Assembly: GCF_002127325.2 (NCBI RefSeq)
Contig: NC_035445.2
Location: forward strand, 85,977,610 to 86,041,609
Source: Helianthus annuus
Lineage: Eukaryota > Streptophyta > Magnoliopsida > Asterales > Asteraceae
Direction of reading: 5' to 3'
Length of the DNA stretch: 64,000 nt
Shown here one piece after another: positions 10,431-21,375 of this stretch (position 1 is its first letter; every line of letters begins with the position of its first letter). The position numbers were made by a program, and so were the translations under genes. The notes beneath the pieces are model-generated. The model was not told where the DNA came from, did no database searches, and saw only the letters and a program-made list of their open reading frames with translations.

Positions 10431-10930
10431 AAAAAAGTTATTCTAGCTTATTAATCTTTATACAATACCAATAGATAAAAATAATAAAAAGACGGTTTAG
10501 AAGATAGGTCATTTCTTTTTAAAGAATGAATATTGTTCATATTCGAAGAGGAAATAAGGTTTGCTCCATTATTGGAGAAAATGTTAAAAATGAATTTCTC
10601 TAAAACAAATCTTTATTGAAGGAACAAGGGTCGGCTCGAGCTCAAAAATATATCAGCTAATTTGACTCAGCTCGAAACCTTTTTCGAGCTGAAAAATTAT
10701 GCTCAAACTAGGCATGTTTACAACTCAAATTTACCATGGCTAAACAAGTCAACTCGAAATCAAAGAGGAAGGTGAGATCGTAAAAAACAAAAGTGATAGA
10801 CAATGACACCACATGCGGTAGATTTGAAATGGAAACCTCAAAAAATATAAGCATGGATGGGTTGCTATAGCCTATCATCCCACAACCATTCGAAACTGAG
10901 CCAAAAATGAAGTTTTCTAAAACCACATTT
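10431..10930 (+). other. Distal flank of the DCAF8 duplication
   Basis: Blocks such as GTTATTCTAGCTTATTAA, GGAAATAAGGTTTGCTCC and a GAGGTGAGATC-like stretch align in the same order with 15720-16180 beyond the intact gene. This extends the tandem duplication well past the coding region. No gene is seen in it. Confidence 0.6.
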
Positions 10931-11404
10931 TAAAACCTTCTAAATCTATTTCTATCCCTCATATATGTTTCTATACAATTAAAAATAATAGTTTCTTATT
11001 ATTTTCTTACTTTCATTTTCAAGCACTCACAATATGAAGGAAAAGTGATTATTACTTTCAGAAATTTTTCAAAAAGACCAAAATTGTCGGACAGTGGAAT
11101 GAGCATAGAGATCAACCCATTTTGTTGAAATATGATGGTTGGTTTATGATTTTTGGAGTTATTAATATCAGTAAATAAAAATGACGGTGACATTTAAATA
11201 CTTGGTTAATGGGTGGCCGGTTATCAAAGCTAATTTTACGGTTACACTAACTAATGAACAGGTTGTTTCAATTTATGTAGAAGTTCAAAAGAAAGCTATA
11301 CTCCTAATAATAACTTTCAAATTAAAAGAGACTATTCAAGACTTAATATTAACTGACTTCTTATTTATTCTTAATCATTTAAACCTAATAATTATTAATA
11401 ATAT
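10931..11404. other. AT-rich intergenic stretch, nothing recognised
   Basis: No coding sequence, splice-supported exon or terminal repeat found. A 148-codon frame (11181-11627) crosses from this AT-rich DNA into an unrelated dispersed repeat and is taken to be chance. Confidence 0.5.
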
Positions 11405-11625
11405 TTTTTTTAACGGCAAGGAACGACGTGCCAACTACCGTGACACCTGGCGTTGTGGCCAAGGTCGACGACTCGACCGCCGCCAGTCCCTTGGCTCTCC
11501 CAGATGCGCGGAAACCCGACCTCCACCCGCCCGAAGGCACGACAGTGGAATAATTCGTAAAACCTCGCCTCACATCCAAGACGAACCGGCGCCAACCGTA
11601 TTCGCCATTCAGCTGGATAATTATT
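11405..11625. repeat. Dispersed repeat with GGAACGACGTG and ACTCGACCG blocks
   Basis: GC-rich sequence after a T run, containing CAAGGAACGACGTG, CAAGGTCGACGACTCGACCG and GACAGTGGAATAAT. A shorter copy with the same order lies at 40412-40510, and a possibly related tail at about 36275-36340. The class is not recognised; it could be the end of a retroposon. Confidence 0.55.
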
Positions 11626-11713
11626 AGTAATGATAATTTATATTTAAAAAAAAAAGCTCTCACTATTCTCACACCTCTATATCTTATTTTCACATTATTT
11701 TTCACTCTATCTC

Positions 11714-11718
<5 letters not shown>

Positions 11719-11752
<34 letters not shown>
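11719..11752. repeat. (TA)n microsatellite
   Basis: A run of about a dozen TA units followed by GTATATATA. Confidence 0.9.
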
Positions 11753-11753
<1 letters not shown>

Positions 11754-11848
11754 GAGAAATAGAGGGGATAAGTGTGTGAATATTAACTCCCTAAAAAAAA
11801 TTCAGTACCATATAAAATATATAAAAAAAGAAAAAACAAATATATAAA

Positions 11849-12387
11849 GGCAAATTGGATTAAATAATCCGAACCGCTATTTTTTGCCGATAATACTGGC
11901 AACTCAATATTTATACCCACAGTGGTCTTAATGTTTCCATTTTGTTTGTAAAATAGTCCGCCGTTAATATAAGGGAATTAAGTTTTTTTTTTCCAAATTA
12001 CAAACTAATGTTTTTGGGCTTTTGATCAGAATGAGGATACGAATCGATTGATGTAAAACTTACATCGAAACAGTGTTCTAAACGACTTGATTTTTGTTAA
12101 TTAGAAGTTCAAACACCCGAATTGAAGCACCGTTTTCGTCGTTTAGGGCACTGTTTCGAGGTAAACTTTACATCAACAGACTAGTATCCTCATTCTGATC
12201 AAAAGCTTAAAAACATCGGTTTGTAATTTGGAAAAAAAAAAAAAAACTTAACTCCGTTATGTTTTTTTAATGGCGGATTATTTTACAAACAAAAAAAGAA
12301 AAATTCGTACCACTATAGGTAAATAACTAAGTTATGATTATTAGCGGAAAAAAAAAGCCAATTTAAGTTATTTAAATCCAATTCACC
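11849..12387. mobile_element. Foldback MULE-type MITE, 539 bp, upstream of the intact DCAF8 copy
   Basis: The ends are GGCAAATTGGATTAAATAA and a complementary TTTAAATCCAATTCACC. The two halves continue to pair inward through AGTCCGCC/GGCGGATTA, CAAATTACAAAC/GTTTGTAATTTG and GATCAGAATGAGGATAC/GTATCCTCATTCTGATC, almost to the centre. Flanking 9-mers ATATATAAA (11840-11848) and GTATATAAA (12388-12396) match at 8 of 9. It ends about 315 bp before the gene's start codon, so it could affect transcription or give hairpin RNA. Confidence 0.8.
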
Positions 12388-12701
12388 GTATATAAAACAC
12401 AAAAAATTAAAAGGAATAAAAAAAAAGACAGGACGACATAGTTAGTGGAGTGTGGTGATGTCCTATTGGCTATTCATAACAAATCTTTTGGTGCAAGGGT
12501 TGATGACTACAATTGTACACTAGCCAAATCAAGAAACCTCAAAAAAATATATGAGCATATATGATTTACCTTTTTTTTTTTTTTTAAATATATGAGTTAC
12601 TAATCATCATCAACCCCATCATATTTCCTACATTTCTCACTTTAATTCTCCCATAATTTTCAAAATTTCACACTCACAAATGTTCTTCAACTGAGTCAAA
12701 A
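12388..12701 (+). promoter_or_regulatory. Promoter/5' leader of the intact DCAF8-like gene
   Basis: This is the non-repeat sequence between the foldback MITE and the start codon. A TATATGAG element occurs near 12546 and again near 12590, and CT-rich leader-like sequence follows 12640. A short upstream frame of four codons (ATG at 12680, stop at 12692-12694) ends seven bases before the chosen start. Core promoter position is not certain. Confidence 0.4.
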
Positions 12702-15084
12702 ATGAAGACCTCAACTCTACATAACAATAACAAAAGTTGTTCACAACATCAGATTCTGGAGGTTTTTAGCAGAGAATTAGGTCTCAATACCCCCAGAATA
12801 TTCCATCACCGGTTCTCTGCTTCCGAGGTAACAATGTTATCATCAGTCTCACTATTTTGATTTTTTTTTTTTGTGTTTTAAGGTTGTTAGCTAGCTGGGT
12901 TTTGTATTGATGTGGTTAAAGATTCTAAATTGTTTGTTTATTAAGAAATATTGGGTTATGATATGTGTGATTGTTGTTGTTGTAGGGTGTTGTGAGTAGA
13001 ATTGGTCTTGCTGGTAAGCTGATTGGGCATCAAGGGTGTGTGAACACGGTTGAGTTTAACCGTAGTGGTGATCGGCTGGTGTCGGGTTCTGATGACCGTC
13101 GAGTTGTGTTGTGGAATGTCGCAAGTAGATGTTTGGTCCTTTCGTATGATTCGGGTCATGCTGATAATGTATTGCAGGCTCGGATTATCCCGTTTAGTGA
13201 TGAGAGGAGTATAGTGACTTCTGCTGCTGATGGTCAGGTGAGTAACTCTATATTGACATTATTTTAGGCGATGTTTGTTTACCTCTTAATGGTTCAGACT
13301 ATTTGTTTCGTGAGCAGATGTCTGAATGGTTCAGCATTATACTGAGTCTGAATGGTTAAGACTAGGGGTGCAAACAAGCCGAGCTACTCGCGAGCTACTC
13401 GAGCTCGGCTCGAAAAAAAGCTCGAACGAGCCGAGCTTAAACGAGCTTGAGCTCGAGCCCGAGCCCAAGCCTAAAAAACAATCTCGTTTAGTAAACGAGC
13501 CCGAGCACGAGCTTCGCTTATCGAGCTCGAGCCGGCTCGCGAGCCTAAACGAGCTTTTTGTTTATATATTTTTTATTAATATATTAAACATATATTTATA
13601 TAATAATAATTACCATTTATATAAATATAAAAAAATAACTTAATTATATGTATAATAATAATTATAATTAATATAAATTAATTAATAAATACTAAACGAG
13701 TCGAGTCCGAGCCGAGCTCGAGCTTGAAAAATTACCTTCGAGCCGAGCTCGAGCTTTAGAAATAAAGCTCGAATCGAGCCGAGCTCCAGCTCAAGCTTTC
13801 ATATGTTAAACGAGCTCGAGCTCGAGCCTGGTCGAGCTCGGGCTTGGCTCGGCTCGGCTCGTTTGCACCCCTAGTTAAGACCTATAATCTAATTTTACAG
13901 GTAAGACTTGGTCAGGTAGTAGACAACGGAAAGGTACAAACAAAACGGTTAGGGAAACACAACGGGCGCGTTCACAAGCTTGCTGTTGAGCCTGGAAGTC
14001 CCTACATATTCTACAGCTGCGGCGAGGATGGACTCGTTCAACAAGTAAGTTAATACGATATCCAAAATATAACTAGTTTGACCATTATAAAGTCAACGTG
14101 GGAAGTAACTCTTATACAAGTATACAATCTACTGTTTTCGCAGTTCGATTTGCGAAGTGATTCTTCCACAAAGCTTTTCTGTTGCTCCACATTCACCGGA
14201 AACATCCACCGTCATTCTTCTCCAAACAGACTGAACTCCATTACAATCGACCCACGAGACCCTAACTATTTTTCACTAGGAGGTTCTGATGAATACGCAC
14301 GCGTATATGATATTAGAAAACTCCATCTGGGTGCACCCGTCGAGACATTCTGCCCGAAACACCTCATCAAAACTCGCGATATCCACATTACCGGAATCTC
14401 ATACTCCAACACAAGCGAGCTTCTTGTTTCGTATACCAATGAACACATTTATTTATTTCAGAAGAATATGGGCTTAGGCCCGTACCCCGTTGCAGCGTCG
14501 CTAGAACATGTGGATAGTTTGGATGAACCGCAGATGTATTCTGGGCGTAGTAATTCGTTAACAGTTAAAGGGGTTAGTTTTTTCGGGCCTGGTTGTGAGT
14601 ATGTTATGAGCGGATCAGATTGTGGGCGTATTTTCATATGGAAGAAAAAAGACGGTAGAGTTATTCGCGTTATGGAAGGCGATAAGCGTATAGTGAATCA
14701 AGTCGAACCACATCCGAATATTCCTGTTCTTGCTTCTACTGGATTAGAGAAAAATATAAAACTTTGGGCTCCTTTATCAGATAACATTCATCCCCTGCCG
14801 CGTGATTTACATAAGGTAACTAAACGTGTTAGTTATGATTACAAAAAAAAAAATATTATTATCATAATCTGAATCTTTGAATGAAACAGATTATGGAGTC
14901 AAACAGGCGAGCCGGAGAGAATCATTCAGGGGTTGCACACACACGCGATGGTGTAACGCATGTTTTGAGGCTTCAACGAAGGCAAGGAAGGGCTTATGTT
15001 GAAAGGAGTCATGATAGAGATGATGCTGCAAGGGATGAAGAAGATGAAAGTGATGGAAATCCGAGTGAGTGTAATATCGTTTAG
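12702..15084 (+). CDS. DCAF8-like WD40-repeat protein (CUL4-DDB1 ligase substrate receptor), intact copy, 5 exons, 462 aa
   Basis: Exons are 12702-12827, 12986-13237, 13901-14044, 14144-14815 and 14890-15084, all with GT-AG introns and all phase 0. The product is 462 residues, near the usual length. Residues 20-42 (EVFSRELGLNTPRIFHHRFS) match the N-terminal arm of plant DCAF8 proteins. WD40 blades include GHQGCVNTVEFN (56-67), SGSDDRRVVLWNV (75-87), YSCGEDGLVQQFDLR (ending at 178) and GGSDEYARVYDIRK (220-233). FDLR and VYDIR are DWD-type motifs that contact DDB1. The acidic tail (DEEDESDG) is typical. The start is the first ATG in frame that gives the family N-terminus. The family acts as a substrate adaptor in nuclear/cytosolic CUL4 complexes; the substrate is unknown. 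Intron 2 holds a Tourist fragment and a hAT MITE. Two blade histidines are replaced by Arg (see findings). Confidence 0.9.
13268..13362 (-). mobile_element. Truncated Tourist-like MITE in intron 2
   Basis: GTTTGTTTACCTCTTAATGG and TTGTTTCGTGAGCAGATGTC match the complement of the MITE at 22043-22371. One end has been lost where the hAT MITE inserted. Confidence 0.65.
13363..13873. mobile_element. hAT MITE of CGAGCTCG words, 511 bp, TSD GTTAAGAC
   Basis: The ends are TAGGGGTGCAAAC and GTTTGCACCCCTA. A perfect 8-bp duplication GTTAAGAC flanks it (13355-13362 and 13874-13881), diagnostic of hAT. Both arms consist of repeated GAGCTCGAGC-type words around an AT-rich core. It lies in intron 2 of the intact DCAF8-like gene and ends 27 bp before exon 3, so it adjoins the polypyrimidine/acceptor region. 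Confidence 0.93.
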
Positions 15085-15245
15085 TATATTAACACTCGAA
15101 GTTTATAAAGTTCGCCGCGAGTTAACGTTTTATAATGTTTTGGGAACCTGGATATGCATGTTTAGTTAAGTAAAGAATGCAAGTAATGTGCACCTTGTTA
15201 ATGTTGCTATGTGGTTGTGTTTGAGAATGATTAAGTTACTAATTA
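15085..15245 (+). other. 3' UTR/flank of the intact DCAF8-like gene
   Basis: It aligns with 8771-8950 after the pseudogene. No clear polyadenylation signal can be singled out; AGTAAAGAATGCAAG is the best conserved block. Confidence 0.45.
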
Positions 15246-15375
15246 CGGGTGAATGCGGTGGTAAACTAAACATTGGATTCCCATCTAACAAAGGTCTTAG
15301 GTTCGAATCTTGTTTTATCTGGTTTTCTAACATGACCTTTTGAAGGCCACCTGCCAAGTGCAAGCTAAGATTTAT
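15246..15375 (+). mobile_element. tRNA-derived SINE
   Basis: GAATGCGGTGGTAAAC resembles an A box and GGTTCGAATCT at 15300-15310 is a near-perfect B box, at SINE-like spacing. CTTTTGAAGGCCACC is shared with the element at 9263. The spacing and the non-tRNA 3' part argue against a true tRNA gene. Confidence 0.65.
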
Positions 15376-15719
15376 CTGGTTAGTTGGTTAGATGGGTACA
15401 AACGGGTCATATGATACTTATATCGTCATTTATCTAGACGAAATTGATTACTTGATCATTAGCAATATTTGGTTGGATACAATATTTCTTAATGTGATTT
15501 ATTAGGATTTTAAATGAAATGTTAATTCTTATTTGAGGCATGCCAAATTTCATATCAACATTAGGTTTTCTCTAACCCCGGACCATCTTCCATTTCTCAA
15601 TATATAGATATTTCAAAAATAATCTTCCACTGTTTTTTTCCATCTTCAACCATCTATTTCAGTATCTTTTACATTAAATAATTTAATACTTATAAAATAT
15701 TTTTTAAATTAATTAAATT
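15376..15719. other. AT-rich intergenic stretch, nothing recognised
   Basis: No gene, terminal repeat or tandem array seen. Confidence 0.5.
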
Positions 15720-16180
15720 GTTTATTTAATAAAGAGTTATTCTGGCCTAAATAAACTAATAATAAAAAAATACTTCAAAAATAATTATATTGTGTATTTA
15801 TAAAGAGGGTTTAAAAGATAATTAAGTTATTTCTTTTTTGAAGGATGAATCCTGTTCACAATCCTAGGAAATAAGGTTTGCTCCTTTGTTGGAGGAAATG
15901 TTGGATTGTTGGAGATGAATTCTCCAAAAACATATAATCTGGAAAATGTAGGTTTTTAATGAGCTTGAGCTTAAAAAATACACGAGTCAACTAGAAATTC
16001 TCTCTCAAGTTGAAATTTGAGTTCGAACTCGGTTTATTTAGAACTAGAATTTGCTTGTGGCTCGATGAGTCGACTTGAATTAAAGAGAGAGATGAGATCA
16101 TAAAGAAGAAGACGACGAGCAGGTGGGCGGGGAGGACCAACGGCCAGAGCCCGTGATGTCGTAGGGCACGTAATTTCAAA
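15720..16180 (+). other. Distal flank of the DCAF8 duplication, right copy
   Basis: Counterpart of 10431-10930: shared GAGTTATTCTGGCC, GGAAATAAGGTTTGCTCC and GAGATGAGATCATAAAG blocks in the same order. It marks the extent of the duplicated unit. No gene seen. Confidence 0.6.
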
Positions 16181-16383
16181 AAAAAATCCAATATTATATA
16201 TGTAAAAAACAATTAATAGGTTATAGCCAAACAAATACTAACATAAAATATGCCCACTTACAAAAACAATCATATGGTTTAGATTAGTTAGCGTATTGGG
16301 ATTAGGTTAGTGAGCCCAATACCCAAATGATTGTTGAAGACTAAATTGTTGGTAATTTATACAGAAACAATCGTCAAATTCAG

Positions 16384-16545
16384 CATGGTTGTAGAAAGCA
16401 CTAGTCGCTAGTCGGCCGGTGAGATGGGGACTTGCGGTTAATCGGGATTAACCGGGGATTAATCGGATATAATCGGGATTAATTGTAATTAATTGAAAAC
16501 TAATCGGTGATTAATCGGTGTCTAGTCGGGATTTTTACAACCATG
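16384..16545. mobile_element. Short hAT MITE, 162 bp, TSD AAATTCAG
   Basis: The ends are CATGGTTGTAGAAA and a complementary TTTTTACAACCATG. A perfect 8-bp duplication AAATTCAG flanks it (16376-16383 and 16546-16553). The interior repeats TTAATCGG words. It is related to the element at 25214-25835 (shared GTTGTAGAAA end and TAGTCG words). Confidence 0.88.
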
Positions 16546-16849
16546 AAATTCAGGCCCGGTATTCTTTTTTTTTTTTTTTTGTCGAATTCAGGTATGATTT
16601 AAACTGTGAAGAGTTGATTCACCAATTTGCTATCAAGAATGCAAGGCGGGCTTCACGAATCATTGGTTAGCTATTAGCTTATTAGTTTTTTATGGTATGT
16701 CACTCATTCGAATACTATATTTTGTTAATTGCATTGTTTATCGAATGCTATATTTTTGTCAACGATTCACGGTTGTATGAAAACTAGTTTAAATTATTTA
16801 TTTCGTTAAGGCCCGAGGGCACGTTTTTTCGAGCTCAAACATGGTACAA

Positions 16850-17540
16850 GAATTCTCAGGGCCGGCCCTGACTACATGCAGTATTTTTAAATCGAAAGGG
16901 GAGAAAGAGATCCCGGGGGAAATCCGAAATCATTATCCTCTTAGGCAATGTTTGGATGAGCTTATTTTACCTCCTTATGACTTATTGACTTCTTGGAAAA
17001 GGAGTCTTTGTGAAATGGTGTTTGGGTAATAAGGTAAAAAGGAACTTTTTAGGCATTGAAAATGAGAAATGAAAAAGTCACTTGGTTGTGACTTTTCCAA
17101 AATGAGATAATGAGGTTAAAAAGCTAATAAGGAGAAATGAAAAAGCTCATCTAAACATACCCTTAATGGCCCTCATTGTATACTTATAAATGATTGATTA
17201 ATAATACAATACCTCACAAGATTTTAATTATTCTATAGAACTGATTCCAAACACCTTTTTTCTAGCTATTTTCGAACAAGTTACAAGCCACGTTATGCTT
17301 AAACATTAAAGTGTCATCTTGGAGTATGGAGGTAGCCAATGTACATACTAAAAGCTCTCCACATCTTTTTTGCGCCCAGTCAAAAGACGCAAGGGGGACT
17401 TTCGAATTATGATCATGTTTTCAGTATGAATAAATGCTCACGTATCCAGCATCGAGTCATTCTAGAACCTAAGTTCTAACATTATTAGGACCGGCCCTGA
17501 AAAAGGACGGGGTGGGCGACGAACCAAAGTCCGGGTCTCC
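16850..17540. other. Region with hAT-like terminal fragments
   Basis: CAGGGCCGGCCCTGA (about 16858) and GGACCGGCCCTGAAAAAGG (about 17489) resemble ends of plant hAT elements. They are in direct, not inverted, relation and have no clear duplication. The 690 bp between holds no gene that I recognise. Confidence 0.35.
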
Positions 17541-18840
17541 CCCATTTACTACAATCAAACCCATATAATAAAAGGGCCAACTAGTTTAAAGTTAAACAAT
17601 AGAACCCAGTTAGATTTTAAACTCAAATAAAAATGGGCCTAACTACTCAACTAGCTATTAGTCAAAATTAATAATTATTATATTAATTATAACAATTCGA
17701 AAAAGATACAATTTTGATCTCTAGAATAAAGAAGTACAGCAGAAAAAAAAAGCTCATTCTATACGCACCCCCCCTCTTTCCTGATTATACCCCCCCTTGT
17801 GAGAGGAAAACTGTCGGTCCCACGCAGGCCTCACCTGTAAGTATGTGAGAGGAGGGGGGTGAAAAAAGTAAATAGGGGGTGTAGAAAGTAGCACCAAAAA
17901 AAAATATGGCTCGGAAGATATATGATTTAATTGTCAGTTGCGTTACTTCGTTCTGCAGTTTAATCATTCATTTGCAGACAACATTTAAGTACTCCTCCAT
18001 CCCCGGTCCTATAAACCATCATTTTTTACGTATACCATATCCTTTCCATTTTTAAAGATTTGACTTTTAACGACTTCATTTAATTTATTTATATGCTACA
18101 CGTTATTTACAGAAAAAAATATAGCTAAACGGGACAAATGAGTTGAATATTCGAATGGTTATAAAAATAACTTATTTGACAGCATCCTAAAATTTACTCA
18201 AATAGCTGACACAAGAGATATAAAGATATCATTAGGCTATATGACGTGATCTCATCACCACCATTACCCTTTACGTCAACGTAATGTCACTCTACTCTCA
18301 ATGACGGAGCGTGAACGAAAACTCGGTGGAGGCTGAACTATTAAAAATCTAATATTTTACACTATAAAAAATAAATTATAGGAAATTTTCGGTGAAATAA
18401 ATACTACGCACGAATAATCGGCAGGGGCCAGGACACCCCCCGAGTATCCATTATCCTCCGCCCATGCCTACTCTCATTCACCATCCAAAACCACCACCCT
18501 ATATGATGCATGTGGTCATAACTCAAACCACTACCCCTATTTTTAATTTATTTTTCAAAATGTCAAAATCTAAGAAAATGGAAAAGGAGGAACGTGGTTG
18601 TCGTGGTTTTAACCACACGAACCACCACGGTGGATAAGGCAAGGGGAAGGTGTAGCGACAATCCACTACCTAACCCACGCCTCTTTAGGATTTTTAACTA
18701 AATCATGGCAACGGCAAGTGAAGTTGAATATTTCAAATTTAAAGTTTTACTTATTAACTTTTTAGTCAAAAGTAAATCAATGTGTAATATGTTTTTTATG
18801 TGAACATAAAATAATGTATATGTATGTTCATAAGCTCATT
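17541..18840. other. Intergenic region, mostly unrecognised
   Basis: 17760-17900 has CACCCCCC and GGGGGTG arms that may be a decayed MITE. The remainder is AT-rich with scattered CCACCAC stretches. No gene found. Confidence 0.4.
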
Positions 18841-19207
18841 TGTCTGATTTTTATTAGTTAGACTATTCGTAGTTGGTTAACGAAGGCAACTTTAACGTGG
18901 CAACTCAGCCTGTTAACGGCGCGACACCGAACCGGTCCGTTAACAGTGTATCTCGTAAACACGTTGGTGACGACTAGGGAAGAAAAAAGGACTATTTTGG
19001 CGTGCGAATCAAGAAGAAAAAGAGTTGTTCAACATTAGTTAGGTAAATTTAAAAAAAAGTTATTTGTGTTTGAATTATGTTTGAATTTTAAGTTGTAAGT
19101 GTTGTGTTGAAGAAATGAGTCGTTTTGAGTTTAAAAAAAATGCTCATTCAGTCCCTTAAGTTTGGTTTTATTTAAAAATAACATAAACTTTAAAACCTTT
19201 AATAATT
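18841..19207. other. Possible decayed element flanking the MITE at 19208
   Basis: GTTAACG-rich words occur here and again at 19975-20010, suggesting one older element split by the MITE. Boundaries and class not resolved. Confidence 0.3.
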
Positions 19208-19755
19208 GGAATATTGGATTTTAATAATCCTAACTATTCGCCGTTGGCCGACAGTCCCAACTTAAAAAATAACCACTGGTAGTCCTAACTTTTAATATAT
19301 TGGCCTTTAATGGACCCTGATTAACAGAACCCCAACGTCGTTAGTCTCCGGTCGTCGGAAAAACATTTTTTTGGCCGTAAAACTCAACATTTTTTGTCCC
19401 GAACCTCTTTTTAACCTTATTATGGACATTTGGGAACATTTTTCTATTAAAAGCCCCAATTATTAAAGTCGCCGGAAAACTCATTTTTCGCCGGAAAATT
19501 CAACTTTTTGGGCGGAAAACTCAACATTTTCGTCTCAAACCGCTTTGTAACCTTGGACCGGACCTTTAGAAACCTTTTTTTTTTTGGAAAAAAACGATTT
19601 TCTGGCGACCGGAGACTAACGGCGTTAGGGTTCTGTTAGTCAGGGTCCATTGGTGACCAATATGTCAATAGTTGGAACTGCCGGTGGTTATTTTTGAAGT
19701 TGGAATTGTTGGCGGCCAACAACGAATAGTTGAGATTATTAAAATCCAATATTCC
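19208..19755. mobile_element. MULE-type MITE, 548 bp, TSD TTAATAATT
   Basis: The ends are GGAATATTGGATTTTAATAA and its near-complement, continuing inward over about 55 bp and again in GGAGACTAACG-type blocks. A perfect 9-bp duplication TTAATAATT flanks it (19199-19207 and 19756-19764). The ends share ATTGGATTTAAATAA-like sequence with the foldback element at 11849. Confidence 0.9.
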
Positions 19756-20149
19756 TTAATAATTCAAGTTTCAAGAACGAATAATATTGTTCTCGCAGTT
19801 TGTGTTGTCTATAAAATTAGTTCAAAACTTTAGAATTTTATAAAATTTAATTATCTAATTTGAATCTTTTATAAAACCTAAATTTTGTAATATTGTATTC
19901 TTTTATGTTGTTAAGTGTATTTTAGTATTAATATTTAATAAATAAAAATAATGATTGTTAAATTATTGCTTAGTTAACGCACAGCACCTAGTTAACGAAA
20001 AATTTAGTTAATGAATGGTGCTGAGTTAGTGTTGATGTGACAACACTTTTTTATCCGAACTTGAGGGTCTGATACACGAATCCGCTTATAACATTTTATA
20101 TTAAATGTTTATAAGATCTACAGACTCCAAGTATGTCTTTAAGGTGGAA

Positions 20150-20325
20150 GGGGTGTGGGAGTGGTAAACTCTCTATCTAGCCAATTATCTTATGCCATGT
20201 CAACTCTCATTTTCACTCCTCATTTTGCACTCAAACACAAGGGCCACCATTCCCACCAAAGCATTTTTTGCTTAAAAAATATATAAATATGTGATTGGTT
20301 AGAATAGAGTGGGCCCCACCATTAA
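20150..20325. mobile_element. Truncated MITE related to the one at 24508
   Basis: AGGGGTGTGGGAGTGGTAAA, CTATCTAGCC and GTGATTGGTTAGAATAGAG match the complement of 24640-24784. The right part is missing; it stops at CCACCATTAAC where the next element starts. Confidence 0.6.
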
Positions 20326-20728
20326 CTTTTGATTTGTGCCACACCATTCAAACTTTAAACTTATTTGCCGATAGCACTCCAAATCTAACCCAACACTAAC
20401 CTAGTTTGCTGACATCAGCTGCCACGCCATCAAACCAGTGCCACATCAGCTGTCGCGTTATAAAAAAAGCCAAGTCAGCTGCCATGTGATCAAAAAAGCC
20501 AAGTCAAACGCCACGCCAGCTGCCACGTCATCAAAAAATTCCACTTCAGATGCCACATCACCACACAAGTGTCACATCAGCAAAAAAAACTAACTGGGTT
20601 AGGGTTTAGTTAGTTTGGGAGTGCTATCGGCCAATAAGTTGAAAATTGGGAGTGGTGTGATACAAATCGAAAGTTGAGAGTGCTATCGGCCAATTGGTGA
20701 AAGCTGAGGTTATTTAAATCTAATATCC
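20326..20728. mobile_element. MULE-type foldback MITE, left end lost
   Basis: GCCGATAGCACTCC on the left pairs with GGAGTGCTATCGGCC on the right, and TTTGTGCCACACC pairs with GGTGTGATACAAA. The right end GGTTATTTAAATCTAATATC resembles the 19208 and 11849 families. The centre holds a diverged array of CAGCTGCCACGTCATCAAAA units. Confidence 0.6.
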
Positions 20729-20899
20729 CTTCATAAATTATGAATTTTGTAAAAAAAAAAAAACAAGTTTTGACCAAAAGTTTTACCTACAACAAAATAT
20801 CCTATTATGTTTTTGAACTAATGTAGAAAATGATGGTATGAAAAATATAACAAACTCAACACAGAATATAGTGACAAAACGGTGACAAAACTTTTATTA

Positions 20900-21303
20900 T
20901 TTAACCCAAACCAAAAAGCTCCAACCGAACCCTAGATCTTTTAATATGTAAGATCTATATGAATCAAAACAATACAAGATGAACAACAACAATACAAGAT
21001 GACCAACAACAATACAAAATCCAACAAGATCAACCAAGATAAGAACGAGAGAGAATACAAAGAAAATGAGAGTCAATAATGAATAAGGAAACCCTAATTT
21101 CCTATTATATCAACTCCCAACTTGATGATTCCAACTGTACCTTCATGTTTCATAAAATGACAACTTTAAACCTTTACGCATTAAACTTTCCAACATTTGT
21201 AACACTCTAGCCCCTAAAGTATAATATATGCACACTTTACACCCTGATCAGTTATAACAAACAAAAACATATAATAACTACTTATAAGTTGTTATAACTA
21301 ACA
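20900..21303 (-). mobile_element. Probable copia 3' LTR (minus strand), boundaries uncertain
   Basis: Read on the minus strand it starts TGTTAGTTATAAC soon after the RNase H fragment and a GGGGGCAGG polypurine tract. It continues through an AT-rich leader-like sequence ending in a GTTGTTGGTC repeat region. The far end is not defined. Confidence 0.45.
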
Positions 21304-21375
21304 CTTTCAACAAGTGCAACCAATGTAACATGAATCAAACAATCTCAACCTTGTCATTTAACCTGCCCCCATGAT

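Noticed and set aside
11181..11627. 148-codon frame
   Set aside because: It joins AT-rich spacer to an unrelated dispersed repeat; there is no domain and the reverse strand is equally open.
15290..15312. tRNA gene suggested by the GGTTCGAATCT B box
   Set aside because: Spacing and lack of a cloverleaf fit a SINE.
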